Part shown: piece after piece, positions 24,474 through 34,026 of the stretch
Position numbering within the stretch: position 1 is the first letter of the stretch
Layout of the letters: every line of letters starts with the position of its first letter
DNA from: Mycobacterium syngnathidarum
GTDB lineage: Bacteria > Actinomycetota > Actinomycetes > Mycobacteriales > Mycobacteriaceae
DNA length: 64,000 bases
Assembly: GCF_001942625.1 (NCBI RefSeq)
Contig: NZ_MLCL01000062.1
Coordinates: 186,001-250,000 of the forward strand
Direction: 5' to 3'
Translations under genes and position numbers: made by a program
The notes under the pieces: generated by a model
Told to the model about the DNA's origin: nothing
Databases searched by the model: none
What the model saw: only the letters and a program-made list of their open reading frames with translations

Positions 24474-26171
24474 GTGCCACCAGTAGTACGGATCGGCAAC
24501 TGTTCGGGGTTCTACGGCGACCGGCTCTCCGCGATGCACGACATGCTCACCGGTGGTGAGCTGGACTATCTGACCGGCGACTACCTCGCCGAACTCACCA
24601 TGCTGATCCTGGCCCGCGACCGGGCCAAGAACCCCGACCGCGGCTACGCCAAAACCTTCCTGACCCAGTTGGAAGGGTCCCTCGGCCTGGCGCTGGAGAA
24701 CGGCGTGAAGATCGTGGCCAACGCCGGTGGGCTGAACCCGGCTGGGCTGGCCGCCGCGGTCCGGGCTCTGGCCGAGCGGCTGGGCCTCGACGTCAAAGTC
24801 GCCCACGTCGAGGGCGACGACCTGGTGGGGCGCGCTTCCGAACTCGGGCTCGGCACACCCCTGGCCGCCAACGCCTACCTGGGCGCGTGGGGCATCGTCG
24901 ACTGCCTCGATTCCGGCGCCGACGTCGTCGTGACCGGCCGCGTGACCGATGCGTCGGTGATCGTCGGGCCCGCGGCCGCGCACTTCGGCTGGAAGACCAC
25001 CGACTACGACGCGCTCGCCGGGGCCGTGGCCGCCGGTCACGTGATCGAGTGCGGCACCCAGGCCACCGGCGGCAATTACTCCTTCTTCGGCGAGATCGCC
25101 GATCTCGCGCGTCCCGGGTTCCCCATCGCCGAGATCGCCGCCGACGGCTCGTCGGTGATCACCAAACACCCCGGTACCGGCGGGCAGGTCAGCGTCGGCA
25201 CGGTGACCGCGCAGCTGCTCTACGAGATCACCGGCGCCCGCTACGCCAATCCCGACGTGACGCTGCGGGTGGATTCGCTGCAGTTGAGCCAGGAGGGTCC
25301 CGACCGGGTCCGCATCTCCGGGGTGACCGGCGAGGCCCCGCCGCCCACGCTCAAGGTGTCGTGCAACAGCATCGGCGGATTCCGCAACGCCGCCACGTTC
25401 GTGCTGACCGGCCTGGACATCGAGGCCAAGGCGGCGCTGATCCGCAGTCAGCTGGAAGCCGGCATCAAAGTCCGCCCGGCTGAACTGGAGTGGACGCTGG
25501 CCCGCACGGACCATCCCGACGCCGATACCGAGGAGGCCGCGAGCGCGCTGCTGCATTGGGTGGTCCGCGACCCCGATCCCAACGTGGTCGGACGTCAGTT
25601 CTCGGCGGCAGGCGTGGAACTCGCGCTGGCGAGCTATCCCGGCTTCACCACCACCGCCCCGCCGGGCGACGGCCAGATCTACGGCGTGTTCGTACCCGGC
25701 TACGTCGACGCCACCGAGGTGCCGCACATCGCCGTGCATGCCGACGGCACCCGGATTGGTATCGCACCGGCGACCGAAACACAGCCGCTGACACCGGTTT
25801 CCGATCCTGAACTGCCCGCGGCACTTCCGACTGGCGCCACTCGCCGCGCCCCGCTCGGCACCATCGCCGGCGCCCGCAGCGGCGACAAAGGCGGATCGGC
25901 CAATGTCGGCGTGTGGGTACGCACTGACGAGCAGTGGCGCTGGCTGGCCCACACCCTGACCGTCGACAAGCTGCGTGAATTACTGCCCGAGACAGCCGAT
26001 CTGCCGGTCACCCGGCACCTGCTGCCGAATCTTCGGGCCGTGAACTTTGTGATCGAAGGCATTCTCGGCCAGGGCGTGGCCTATCAAGCCCGGTTCGATC
26101 CGCAGGCCAAGGGGCTGGGCGAATGGTTGCGCAGCCGTCATCTCGATATCCCGGAGGAACTCATCAAGTGA
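24474..26171 (+). CDS. AtuA-like protein (DUF1446), first gene of a degradation operon
   Basis: A 565-residue protein of the acyclic terpene utilisation AtuA family, matching Rv0976c by position. The N-terminal ~450 residues are the DUF1446 domain (IGNCSGFYGDRLSAMHDML at the start; VTGRVTDASVIVGPAAAHFG in the middle) and the C-terminal ~110 residues are the AtuA-like ferredoxin-fold domain with ARSGDKGGSANVGVWV. GTG 24474 is chosen over longer frames by its ribosome site. The reaction of AtuA is not known; the family accompanies geranyl-CoA carboxylase operons. The stop overlaps the next gene (GTGA). Confidence 0.85.
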   Translation: MPPVVRIGNCSGFYGDRLSAMHDMLTGGELDYLTGDYLAELTMLILARDRAKNPDRGYAKTFLTQLEGSLGLALENGVKIVANAGGLNPAGLAAAVRALAERLGLDVKVAHVEGDDLVGRASELGLGTPLAANAYLGAWGIVDCLDSGADVVVTGRVTDASVIVGPAAAHFGWKTTDYDALAGAVAAGHVIECGTQATGGNYSFFGEIADLARPGFPIAEIAADGSSVITKHPGTGGQVSVGTVTAQLLYEITGARYANPDVTLRVDSLQLSQEGPDRVRISGVTGEAPPPTLKVSCNSIGGFRNAATFVLTGLDIEAKAALIRSQLEAGIKVRPAELEWTLARTDHPDADTEEAASALLHWVVRDPDPNVVGRQFSAAGVELALASYPGFTTTAPPGDGQIYGVFVPGYVDATEVPHIAVHADGTRIGIAPATETQPLTPVSDPELPAALPTGATRRAPLGTIAGARSGDKGGSANVGVWVRTDEQWRWLAHTLTVDKLRELLPETADLPVTRHLLPNLRAVNFVIEGILGQGVAYQARFDPQAKGLGEWLRSRHLDIPEELIK

Positions 26172-27316
26172 GCATCTGGACTTCGCCCGAGCGTGAGGCA
26201 TTGCGCAAGACCGTGCGCAGTTTCGCCGAGCGTGAGGTGCTGCCCCACGCCGCCGAGTGGGAGCGCACCGGCGAACTGCCGCGCGAACTGCACCGCAAGG
26301 CCGGCGAGGCCGGGCTGCTCGGCGCCAACTTCCCCGAGTCCGCCGGAGGTGGCGGCGGCGACGGGGCCGACGCGGTGATCATCTGCGAGGAAATGCATTA
26401 CGCGGGTGCGCCCGGCGGCGTGTTCGCCTCGCTGTTCACCTGCGGCATCGCGGTGCCGCACATGATCGCCTCGGGCGATGAGCGCCTGATCGAGGCGTAC
26501 GTCAAGCCCACGCTGCGCGGCGAGAAGATCGGGTCGCTGGCCATCACCGAACCGGGCGGTGGCTCCGACGTCGGGCACCTGACCACGAAGGCCACCCGTG
26601 ATGGGGACGACTACATCCTCAACGGCGCCAAGACCTACATCACCTCCGGTGTGCGCGCGGACTATGTCGTCACGGCGTCACGCACCGGCGGACCGGGAGC
26701 GGCAGGCGTCTCCCTGATCGTGGTGGACAAAGGCACGCCCGGATTTGAGGTCAGCCGCAAGCTCGACAAGATGGGTTGGCGCTCAAGCGATACCGCCGAG
26801 CTGTCCTACACCGACGTCCGGGTCCCGGTGACCAACCTGATCGGCGCCGAGAACTCGGGCTTCTTCCAGATCGCCGCCGCGTTCGTATCCGAACGAGTGG
26901 GCCTGGCCGTACAGGCCTACGCCAGCGCGCAGCGCTGCCTGGATCTGACCGTCGAGTGGTGCCGCAACCGCGAAACGTTCGGCAAGCCACTGGTTTCCCG
27001 CCAGTCGGTGCAGAACACGCTGGCTGAGATGGCCCGCCGGATCGACGTGGCCCGGGTGTACACGCGTCACGTGGTCGAGCGGCAGCTGGCCGGTGAGACC
27101 AATTTGATCACCGAGGTGTGTTTCGCCAAGAACACCGCCGTGGAGACCGGTGAGTGGGTGGCCAACCAGGCGGTCCAGCTGTTCGGCGGGATGGGCTACA
27201 TGGCCGAGTCGGAGGTCGAGCGCCAGTACCGTGACATGCGCATCCTGGGCATCGGCGGCGGCACCACCGAGATCCTGACCTCGTTGGCCGCAAAGACATT
27301 GGGGTTCCAGTCATGA
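26168..27316 (+). CDS. fadE13: Acyl-CoA dehydrogenase (FadE13-like)
   Basis: A 382-residue flavin dehydrogenase introducing the alpha-beta double bond in an acyl-CoA. GTG 26168 overlaps the AtuA stop. Motifs are ITEPGGGSDVGHLTTKA (FAD and substrate site, about residue 132), the RxTFGKPL segment, and AVQLFGGMGYMAESEVERQY RDMRILGIGGGTTEI near the end. Corresponds to Rv0975c. In the context of a biotin carboxylase and AtuA it may act like citronellyl-CoA or isovaleryl-CoA dehydrogenase. It overlaps accD2 by 4 bp. Confidence 0.92.
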   Translation: MSIWTSPEREALRKTVRSFAEREVLPHAAEWERTGELPRELHRKAGEAGLLGANFPESAGGGGGDGADAVIICEEMHYAGAPGGVFASLFTCGIAVPHMIASGDERLIEAYVKPTLRGEKIGSLAITEPGGGSDVGHLTTKATRDGDDYILNGAKTYITSGVRADYVVTASRTGGPGAAGVSLIVVDKGTPGFEVSRKLDKMGWRSSDTAELSYTDVRVPVTNLIGAENSGFFQIAAAFVSERVGLAVQAYASAQRCLDLTVEWCRNRETFGKPLVSRQSVQNTLAEMARRIDVARVYTRHVVERQLAGETNLITEVCFAKNTAVETGEWVANQAVQLFGGMGYMAESEVERQYRDMRILGIGGGTTEILTSLAAKTLGFQS

Positions 27317-28908
27317 CCACCCTGAAATCGACGATCGATCCCCGCTCCGATGGGTTCACCGAGGCCGCCGAGGCGATGGCCACCAAGCTGGCCGAACTCG
27401 AGGCCGAGCATGCCAAGGCCCTGGCCGGCGGCGGGCCCAAGTACGTGGACCGCCACCACGGCCGCGGCAAGCTCACCGCGCGAGAGCGGGTGGAGCTGCT
27501 ACTGGACCCCGACTCGCCGTTCCTGGAGCTGAGCCCCTTGGCGGCCTGGGGCAGCGACTTCGTCGTGGGCGCCAGCCTGGTCACCGGCATCGGCGTGGTC
27601 GAAGGCGTCGAGTGCTTGATCGTGGCCAACGATCCCACCGTCAAAGGCGGGACCAGCAACCCGTGGACGCTGAAGAAGATATTGCGCGCCAATCAGATTG
27701 CGCGCGAGAACCGGTTGCCGGTGATCTCGATGGTCGAGTCGGGCGGCGCGGACCTGCCGACGCAGAAGGAGATCTTCATCCCGGGCGGGGCAATGTTCCG
27801 CGACCTGACCAAACTCTCGGCTGCGGGTATTCCGACCATCGCGCTGGTATTCGGTAACTCCACCGCAGGCGGTGCCTACATCCCCGGCATGTCCGATCAC
27901 GTGGTGATGATCAAGGAACGCTCCAAGGTGTTCCTGGCCGGGCCGCCGCTGGTCAAGATGGCCACCGGTGAGGAGTCGGACGACGAGGCGCTCGGCGGGG
28001 CCGAGATGCACGCCCGCACTTCGGGTCTCGGGGACTACCTCGCCAACGACGAACTCGACGCCATCCGGATCGGCCGGCGCATCGTGGCCCGGCTGAACTG
28101 GCACAAGAAGGGGCCGGTGCCCGCGCCGGTGGTCGAGCCGCTGTTCGATCCCGAGGAGCTCGTCGGCGTCGTGCCGACCGATCTGCGGATCCCGTTCGAC
28201 CCGCGAGATGTCATCGCCCGCATTGTGGACGGCTCGGATTTCGACGAGTTCAAGCCGGCGTACGGCTCATCGCTGGTGACCGGGTGGGCCACGCTGTGGG
28301 GGTACCCGGTCGGCATCCTGGCCAATGCCCGCGGAGTGCTGTTCAGCGAGGAATCCCAGAAGGCCACCCAGTTCATCCAGCTGGCGAACCGCTCCAACAC
28401 GCCATTGTTGTTCCTGCACAACACCACCGGCTACATGGTCGGCAAGGCGTACGAGGAAGGCGGGATGATCAAGCACGGCTCGATGATGATCAACGCCGTG
28501 TCCAATTCGACGGTGCCGCACATCTCACTGCTGATGGGCGCCTCGTACGGCGCCGGGTACTACGGCATGTGCGGGCGCGCGTTCGATCCCCGGTTCCTGT
28601 TCGCCTGGCCCAGTGCCAAGTCCGCCGTGATGGGCGGCACGCAACTGGCCGGGGTGCTCTCGATCGTCAGCCGCGCCGCCGCCGAGGCGCGCGGCCAGCA
28701 GGTCGACGAGGCCGCTGATGCCGCTTTGCGTGCTGCGGTCGAGGCACAGATCGAGGCCGAGTCGCTGCCGATGTTCCTGTCCGGCCGGCTCTACGACGAC
28801 GGGGTGATCGATCCCCGCGACACCCGCACCGTGCTGGGAATGTGCTTGTCCGCCATTGCGAATGGACCGATCGAGGGGACGTCGAACTTCGGCGTCTTCA
28901 GGATGTGA
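27313..28908 (+). CDS. accD2: Acyl-CoA carboxylase beta subunit (carboxyltransferase), AccD2-like
   Basis: A 531-residue carboxyltransferase that moves CO2 from biotin to an acyl-CoA. N-half and C-half crotonase folds are both present; GNSTAGGAYIPGMSDHVVMI and LMGASYGAGYYGMCGRAF are the oxyanion-forming acyl-CoA and biotin motifs, in the form seen in methylcrotonyl- and geranyl-CoA carboxylases. Overlaps the preceding dehydrogenase gene (ATGA). Corresponds to Rv0974c. The alpha subunit follows 86 bp later. Confidence 0.93.
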   Translation: MTTLKSTIDPRSDGFTEAAEAMATKLAELEAEHAKALAGGGPKYVDRHHGRGKLTARERVELLLDPDSPFLELSPLAAWGSDFVVGASLVTGIGVVEGVECLIVANDPTVKGGTSNPWTLKKILRANQIARENRLPVISMVESGGADLPTQKEIFIPGGAMFRDLTKLSAAGIPTIALVFGNSTAGGAYIPGMSDHVVMIKERSKVFLAGPPLVKMATGEESDDEALGGAEMHARTSGLGDYLANDELDAIRIGRRIVARLNWHKKGPVPAPVVEPLFDPEELVGVVPTDLRIPFDPRDVIARIVDGSDFDEFKPAYGSSLVTGWATLWGYPVGILANARGVLFSEESQKATQFIQLANRSNTPLLFLHNTTGYMVGKAYEEGGMIKHGSMMINAVSNSTVPHISLLMGASYGAGYYGMCGRAFDPRFLFAWPSAKSAVMGGTQLAGVLSIVSRAAAEARGQQVDEAADAALRAAVEAQIEAESLPMFLSGRLYDDGVIDPRDTRTVLGMCLSAIANGPIEGTSNFGVFRM

Positions 28909-28994
28909 GCGCTTATGCCTACCTTGCACGTCGAAACTGAGCTTATGTGCGAGATTTCGACGATTCTTCGACCACAAGCTCAGGTTCGGTGACA

Positions 28995-30932
28995 ATGATT
29001 ACGAGAGTTCTGGTCGCCAACCGCGGCGAGATCGCCCGCCGGGTGTTCGAGACCTGCCGCCGTCTGGGTATCGGCACCGTCGCGGTGTACACCGACCCTG
29101 ACGCCGGCTCCCCGCACGTCGCCGAGGCCGACGCCCGGGTACGCCTGGAGGGCAACAACGGCTACCTCGATTCCGCCCAGATCATCGCCGCGGCCAAGGC
29201 TTCCGGTGCCGACGCCATCCACCCCGGCTATGGCTTCCTGTCCGAGAACCCGGATTTCGCGGCCGCCGTGATCGAGGCCGGGCTGAGCTGGATCGGTCCT
29301 CCGGTCAACGCCGTGCAGGCCATGGGCTCCAAGATCGAGGCCAAGAAGATGATGGCCGCGGCCGGGGTTCCGGTGCTGACCGAGCTCGACCCCGCGACCG
29401 TGACGGCTGATCAGCTTCCGGTCCTGGTGAAGGCCTCGGCAGGCGGCGGTGGCCGTGGTATGCGTGTAGTGCGCGAACTGTCGGACCTGGCAAGCGAAGT
29501 GGCCGCGGCCCAGCGTGAGGCGCAGTCGGCATTCGGTGATCCGACCGTGTTCTGCGAGCGCTACCTGGCGGCCGGCCATCACGTCGAGGTGCAGGTGCTG
29601 GCCGATCAGCACGGCACAGTGTGGGCGGTCGGTGAGCGCGAGTGCTCAATCCAGCGTCGCCATCAGAAGGTCATCGAGGAAGCACCGTCACCTCTCGTCG
29701 AGCGCACTCCTGGAATGCGCGAGAAGTTGTTCGACGCCGCCCGGTTGGCCGCCGAGGCGATCGGCTACGCCGGTGCGGGCACGGTCGAGTTCATGGCGGA
29801 CGAGCAGGGCGATTTCTTCTTCCTGGAGATGAACACCCGCCTGCAGGTCGAACATCCGGTCACCGAGGCCACCACCGGGCTCGACCTCGTCGAGCTGCAG
29901 ATCCTGGCCGCCGACGGTGGACGCCTCGACGCCGAGCCCCCGGCCTCCCGCGGCTCGTCGATCGAGGTCCGGCTGTACGCCGAGGATCCGGCCAAAGGCT
30001 GGCAGCCGCAGGCCGGCACCGTGCATCGGTTCGACGTCCCCGGGCAGGTGCGCGTCGACACCGGCATCGTGGACGGCTCGGTGGTGTCGATCTTCTACGA
30101 CCCCATGTTGGCCAAGGTCATCTCGTACGCCCCGACCCGCCGCCAGGCAGCCACTGTGCTGGCCGATGCGTTGGCCCGCACCCGGATTCACGGGCTGCGG
30201 ACCAACCGCGATCTGCTGGTGAATGTGCTGCGGCATCCGGCGTTCCTGGACGGGGCCACCGACACGGCGTTCTTCGACACGCACGGCCTCGATACTCTGG
30301 CCGCCCCCCTGGCCGACGTTGGTGTGGTGACACTATCGGCGCTCGCCGCTGCCCTGGCCGACGCCGCGCACAACCGCAGCACCGCACGCGTTTTCGGTGC
30401 CGCGCCGAGCGGCTGGCGCAATCTGGCCTCGGGCTATCAGTCGCGGACCTACCGCGATGCCGCGGGCGACGAAGTTCCGGTGCGCTACCGGTTCACCCGC
30501 ACAGGGGTGGACCTGCCCGACGACGACGGCGTTTCGCTCCTGTCGGCGACACCGGATCGGGTGGTGCTGTCCGTGAACGGGGTTGATCGCACGTTCGATG
30601 TGGCGACCTATGGCGATCAGGTGTTCGTCGACTCTCCGCTCGGCCCCGTCCAGCTCACCGCGCTGCCCCGCTTCCCCGATCCGGACGACGCGGTCGCGCA
30701 CGGCTCACTGCTGGCACCGATGCCCGGTTCGGTGGTGCGGGTCGGTGCCGCGGTCGGCGAAACCGTCACCGCCGGGCAGCCACTCATCTGGCTGGAAGCC
30801 ATGAAAATGGAACACACCATCGCCGCACCCGAAGACGGGGTTCTGGCCGAACTCAATGTCGCCGCCGGCCAGCAGGTCGAGGTCGGCGCCATCCTTGCCC
30901 GAGTAGAGAACCCTGAAGGAGAACAGGCATGA
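28995..30932 (+). CDS. accA2: Acyl-CoA carboxylase alpha subunit (biotin carboxylase + carrier), AccA2-like
   Basis: A 645-residue fusion of biotin carboxylase and biotin carrier. The carboxylase begins MITRVLVANRGEIARRVFET; the ATP loop is KASAGGGGRGMRVV; EVQVLADQHGTVWAVGEREC and RLQVEHPVTE are catalytic segments. The C-terminal carrier has AMKMEHT with the biotinyl lysine at about residue 604. ATG 28995 is preferred over an ATG-less extension upstream. With AccD2 it forms a carboxylase of unknown substrate; gene order matches Rv0973c. Confidence 0.95.
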   Translation: MITRVLVANRGEIARRVFETCRRLGIGTVAVYTDPDAGSPHVAEADARVRLEGNNGYLDSAQIIAAAKASGADAIHPGYGFLSENPDFAAAVIEAGLSWIGPPVNAVQAMGSKIEAKKMMAAAGVPVLTELDPATVTADQLPVLVKASAGGGGRGMRVVRELSDLASEVAAAQREAQSAFGDPTVFCERYLAAGHHVEVQVLADQHGTVWAVGERECSIQRRHQKVIEEAPSPLVERTPGMREKLFDAARLAAEAIGYAGAGTVEFMADEQGDFFFLEMNTRLQVEHPVTEATTGLDLVELQILAADGGRLDAEPPASRGSSIEVRLYAEDPAKGWQPQAGTVHRFDVPGQVRVDTGIVDGSVVSIFYDPMLAKVISYAPTRRQAATVLADALARTRIHGLRTNRDLLVNVLRHPAFLDGATDTAFFDTHGLDTLAAPLADVGVVTLSALAAALADAAHNRSTARVFGAAPSGWRNLASGYQSRTYRDAAGDEVPVRYRFTRTGVDLPDDDGVSLLSATPDRVVLSVNGVDRTFDVATYGDQVFVDSPLGPVQLTALPRFPDPDDAVAHGSLLAPMPGSVVRVGAAVGETVTAGQPLIWLEAMKMEHTIAAPEDGVLAELNVAAGQQVEVGAILARVENPEGEQA

Positions 30933-32086
30933 GCTTCATCGAAACCGAGGAACAGAAGGCCCTGCGCCAGGCGGTGGCTGCGATGGTCGCCAACTACGGG
31001 CAGGACTATTACCTGGAGAAGGCCCGCGCCGGTGAGCACACCACCGAATTGTGGAATGAGGCAGGCAAACTTGGCTTCATCGGGGTGAACCTGCCCGAGG
31101 AGTATGGCGGCGGCGGGGCCGGCATGTACGAACTGTCCCTGGTGATGGAGGAGATGGCGGCCGGCGGTTCGGCGCTGCTGATGATGGTGGTCTCCCCCGC
31201 CATCAACGGCACGATCATCTCCAAGTTCGGCACCGAGGAACAGAAGAAGCGCTGGATCCCCGGCATCGCCGACGGGTCGATCACCATGGCCTTCGCGATC
31301 ACCGAGCCTGACGCGGGTTCCAACAGCCACCGGATCACCACCACCGCCCGTCGCGACGGCAGCGATTGGATCCTCAAGGGCCAGAAGACGTTCATCTCCG
31401 GCATCGACCAGGCCCAGGCCGTGCTCGTCGTCGGCCGCACTGAGGACCACAAGACCGGCAATCTCAAGCCCGCACTGTTCGTCATTCCGACGGATACCCC
31501 GGGCCTGAGCTGGACCGCGATCGACATGGAGATCATCAGTCCGGAGAGCCAGTTCCAGGTGTTCTTCGACGACGTGCGACTGCCGGCCGATGCGCTGGTC
31601 GGTTCGGAGGACGCGGCGATCGCCCAACTGTTCGCGGGCCTGAACCCCGAGCGGATCATGGGTTCGGCCATGGCGGTCGGCACCGGCCGGCTGGCCATCG
31701 CGAAGGCGACCGACTATCTGAAGACCCGCCAGGTCTGGAAGGTTCCGATCGGCTCACATCAGGGCCTGTCGCACCCACTGGCACAGATCCACATCGAGGT
31801 CGAACTGGCCAAGCTGATGATGCAGAAGGCCGCCACTCTGTACGACGCCGGCGATGACTTCGGCGCTGCGGAAGCGGCCAACATGGCCAAGTACGCCGCA
31901 GGCGAGGCCTCGGTGCGTGCGGTGGATCAGGCCGTCCAGTCTCTCGGCGGCAACGGCCTGACCAAGGAATACGGCATCGCCGCAGCCGTCACGGCGTCGC
32001 GGCTGGCCCGCATCGCCCCGGTGAGCCGGGAGATGATCCTGAACTTCGTCGCCCAGACGTCACTCGGCCTGCCTCGCTCATACTGA
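30929..32086 (+). CDS. fadE12: Acyl-CoA dehydrogenase (FadE12-like)
   Basis: A 385-residue acyl-CoA dehydrogenase overlapping the accA2 stop by 4 bp (ATGA). ITEPDAGSNSHRITTTARRD and the LPADALVGSEDAAIAQLFAG region are family motifs; SLGGNGLTKEYGIAA sits at the C-terminal flavin contact. Close to citronellyl-CoA dehydrogenase-like enzymes in length and motif. Corresponds to Rv0972c. Two non-identical dehydrogenases in one operon imply two oxidation steps or two chain lengths. Confidence 0.92.
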   Translation: MSFIETEEQKALRQAVAAMVANYGQDYYLEKARAGEHTTELWNEAGKLGFIGVNLPEEYGGGGAGMYELSLVMEEMAAGGSALLMMVVSPAINGTIISKFGTEEQKKRWIPGIADGSITMAFAITEPDAGSNSHRITTTARRDGSDWILKGQKTFISGIDQAQAVLVVGRTEDHKTGNLKPALFVIPTDTPGLSWTAIDMEIISPESQFQVFFDDVRLPADALVGSEDAAIAQLFAGLNPERIMGSAMAVGTGRLAIAKATDYLKTRQVWKVPIGSHQGLSHPLAQIHIEVELAKLMMQKAATLYDAGDDFGAAEAANMAKYAAGEASVRAVDQAVQSLGGNGLTKEYGIAAAVTASRLARIAPVSREMILNFVAQTSLGLPRSY

Positions 32087-32093
32087 CGGGCCG

Positions 32094-32864
32094 ATGATGA
32101 CGTCTTTGGTTCACCACAACGTCGACGGGGCCGTCGCCCGGTTGACGCTGGACTCCCCGCACAATCGCAACGCACTGTCCACGGCACTGGTCGAGCAATT
32201 GCTCCAGGGCTTCTCTGACGCCGCCGCAGAGCCCGGTGTCCGGGTGGTGGTGCTCGGGCACAACGGTGGAACATTCTGCGCCGGAGCCGATCTCAGCGAG
32301 GCCGCCGGACAGGATCCCGGGGAGATCGCTGTCGGCCGGGCCCGGGAGATGACCAAGCTGCTGCGGGCGATCTTGGAACTGCCGGTTCCGGTGATCGGTG
32401 CGATCGACGGGCATGTGCGGGCCGGCGGGATGGGGCTCGTCGGCGCGTGCGATCTCGTCGTCGCAGGTCCGCAGAGCACGTTCGCGCTGACCGAGGCACG
32501 TATCGGCGTTGCGCCGTCGATCATTTCGCTGACGCTGTTGCCGAAGTTGTCGCCCCGGGCGGCGGGACGCTACTTCGTCACCGGTGAGAAGTTCGGCGCC
32601 GCCGAGGCGGCCGAGATCGGGTTGATCACGCAGTCCGCTGATGACGTCGAGGCGACGGTGGCCGCGGTGGCGGGTGAGATCGCGAAGGGGTCACCGCAGG
32701 GGCTGGCGACGTCGAAGGCGCTGACAACGGCAGCGATCCTGCGTGGGTTCGATCGGGACGCCGAGGATTTGACCCGGCAATCAGCTCAACTGTTCGTCTC
32801 CGACGAGGCCCGCGAGGGCATGATGGCCTTCCTGCAGAAGCGTCCGCCGAGCTGGGTGAGCTGA
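32094..32864 (+). CDS. echA7: Enoyl-CoA hydratase (EchA7-like)
   Basis: A 256-residue crotonase-family enzyme. NGGTFCAGADLSEAAG is the first oxyanion-loop motif; IDGHVRAGGMGLVGACDLVV is the second. The Glu that activates water is in the ALTEARIGVAPSIISLTLLP segment. Start is ATG 32094 or the adjacent ATG. It ends the operon and is followed by a long palindrome. Corresponds to Rv0971c; in the AtuA-type pathway this would be the hydratase (AtuE-like) step after carboxylation. Confidence 0.9.
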   Translation: MMTSLVHHNVDGAVARLTLDSPHNRNALSTALVEQLLQGFSDAAAEPGVRVVVLGHNGGTFCAGADLSEAAGQDPGEIAVGRAREMTKLLRAILELPVPVIGAIDGHVRAGGMGLVGACDLVVAGPQSTFALTEARIGVAPSIISLTLLPKLSPRAAGRYFVTGEKFGAAEAAEIGLITQSADDVEATVAAVAGEIAKGSPQGLATSKALTTAAILRGFDRDAEDLTRQSAQLFVSDEAREGMMAFLQKRPPSWVS

Positions 32865-32867
32865 CTT

Positions 32868-32915
32868 TGTCACGCTGGAGTGGCACTCGGGGCCGAGCGC
32901 CACTCCAGCGTGACA
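32868..32915. repeat. Long hairpin after echA7
   Basis: Perfect 17-bp arms (32868-32884, 32899-32915) surround an inner CTCG/CGAG pair, giving a 48-base stem-loop starting 4 bp after the echA7 stop. No T tract follows. It may end the operon as a mycobacterial-style terminator or be a dispersed palindromic repeat. Confidence 0.75.
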
Positions 32916-33212
32916 GTCGCGGGCTCAGTTAACTTTTGCCCGGCGACTCGGGCCTACGCCAGTCGCCTTGTTGCCCAGGCAAGTAGACCGATCCGCACCC
33001 TGCCCAACCTCCCTATTCACGAGGCGAATCCGCGCCACCGACTGCTGGCAACGAGCCGCTTGCAGCAGGTCAGCCAGTGTCGGCGGAGTTGACGGTAGTT
33101 GCCTGCGACAGCAAACGTCCTGGCGCCCCTGTCACGGAGTTCGTCGCAGTTCTACCGTTTCTTGTGCGGACGTCCTCTGCCGTGCGGTGTATCCCCATGA
33201 AAGGCCGGAACC
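32916..33212. other. Non-coding stretch before the SnoaL-like gene
   Basis: About 300 bp with no supported gene; short frames here do not look coding. It should hold the promoter of the next gene. I see no convincing promoter or repeat beyond the hairpin at its left end. Confidence 0.4.
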
Positions 33213-33656
33213 ATGGCCGACGATCAGAACAAGGCGATTTCCCGACGGATCTGGGAGGTATTTGCCTCCGGCGACCTCAGCGAGCTGGACGATCTCGTCG
33301 CTCCGGGCGCCGCCTTCCACGACACCCAGGATCCATTCGGCGACCAGCGGGGCCCCGAACACATGAAAAGCCTGATGGAGATGTATCGGAAATCGTTCTC
33401 CAACATGAGATTTGACATCAAGATGCAACTCGCCGAGGGCGACCACGTGTGCACGATGATCGAAGCGCAAGGCGACAACACCGGCGAGATCATGGGCCAG
33501 CCGGCCACCGGCAAGCACAGCCGGATCAACCTGACCGATATCGATCGGATCGAAGACGGCAAGATCGCCGAAAGCTGGGTCACCTGGGACACCCTGGGCA
33601 TGTTGCAGCAACTCGGCCTGATCCCGGCGGGAGCCCAACAGAAAGCGCCCGCCTAG
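33213..33656 (+). CDS. SnoaL-like polyketide-cyclase-fold protein
   Basis: A 147-residue NTF2-like protein of the SnoaL ester-cyclase group: ISRRIWEVFASGDLSELDDL and VAPGAAFHD at the start, MYRKSFSNMRFDIKMQLAEG in the middle, and DIDRIEDGKIAESWVTWD at the end are characteristic. ATG 33213 follows GAAAGG. Such proteins bind small hydrophobic ligands; substrate unknown. It stands alone between two hairpins. Confidence 0.85.
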   Translation: MADDQNKAISRRIWEVFASGDLSELDDLVAPGAAFHDTQDPFGDQRGPEHMKSLMEMYRKSFSNMRFDIKMQLAEGDHVCTMIEAQGDNTGEIMGQPATGKHSRINLTDIDRIEDGKIAESWVTWDTLGMLQQLGLIPAGAQQKAPA

Positions 33657-33666
33657 GACCTGTCAG

Positions 33667-33700
33667 GCGGGTTCAGGGTCGGCCGCGGCCCTGAACCCGC
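33667..33700. terminator. Hairpin terminator after the SnoaL-like gene
   Basis: 12-bp perfect arms (33667-33678, 33689-33700) with a 10-base GC-rich loop, 10 bp beyond the stop. There is no T tract. Confidence 0.7.
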
Positions 33701-34026
33701 GACTGGCCATCCCATAGAGTCACCTCACCACTCGATCCGCGCGGCGCCCCGCACGCCCGCGGCAGTTGGCTGCGCGCCGGCAACGCCTGCAACCAAAACG
33801 GCCCGCCCACGCGCATCGTGCCGCCACCGCGCCCCGACGGCGACCGCGGCGAATGACAATGCCGTGCAGGCCATGCCCCTCGAGCGACGACCGGTTCCAT
33901 GGCACATGACCTTGGCCGTTGCGCACAAGATCGCATTCTGGGCAAATTTGCTATTCCGCAAATACTTGTTGCTACAGTATGCAAGCACTTTGTCGGCCAG
34001 ATCACATATCGAAGGCGGCGCGCTTG
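33701..34026. other. Non-coding region upstream of the PE-PPE-domain protein gene
   Basis: 326 bp with no supported gene. The right part is distinctly AT-rich for this genome (around 33945-33980), which suggests a promoter for the following secreted-protein gene, but I cannot fix its elements. Confidence 0.4.

Noticed and set aside
24426..25952. Long leftward open frame (508 codons) opposite the AtuA-like gene
   Set aside because: Product is a repetitive His/Gly/Asp-rich string typical of antisense frames; the AtuA-like gene on the other strand has clear domains.
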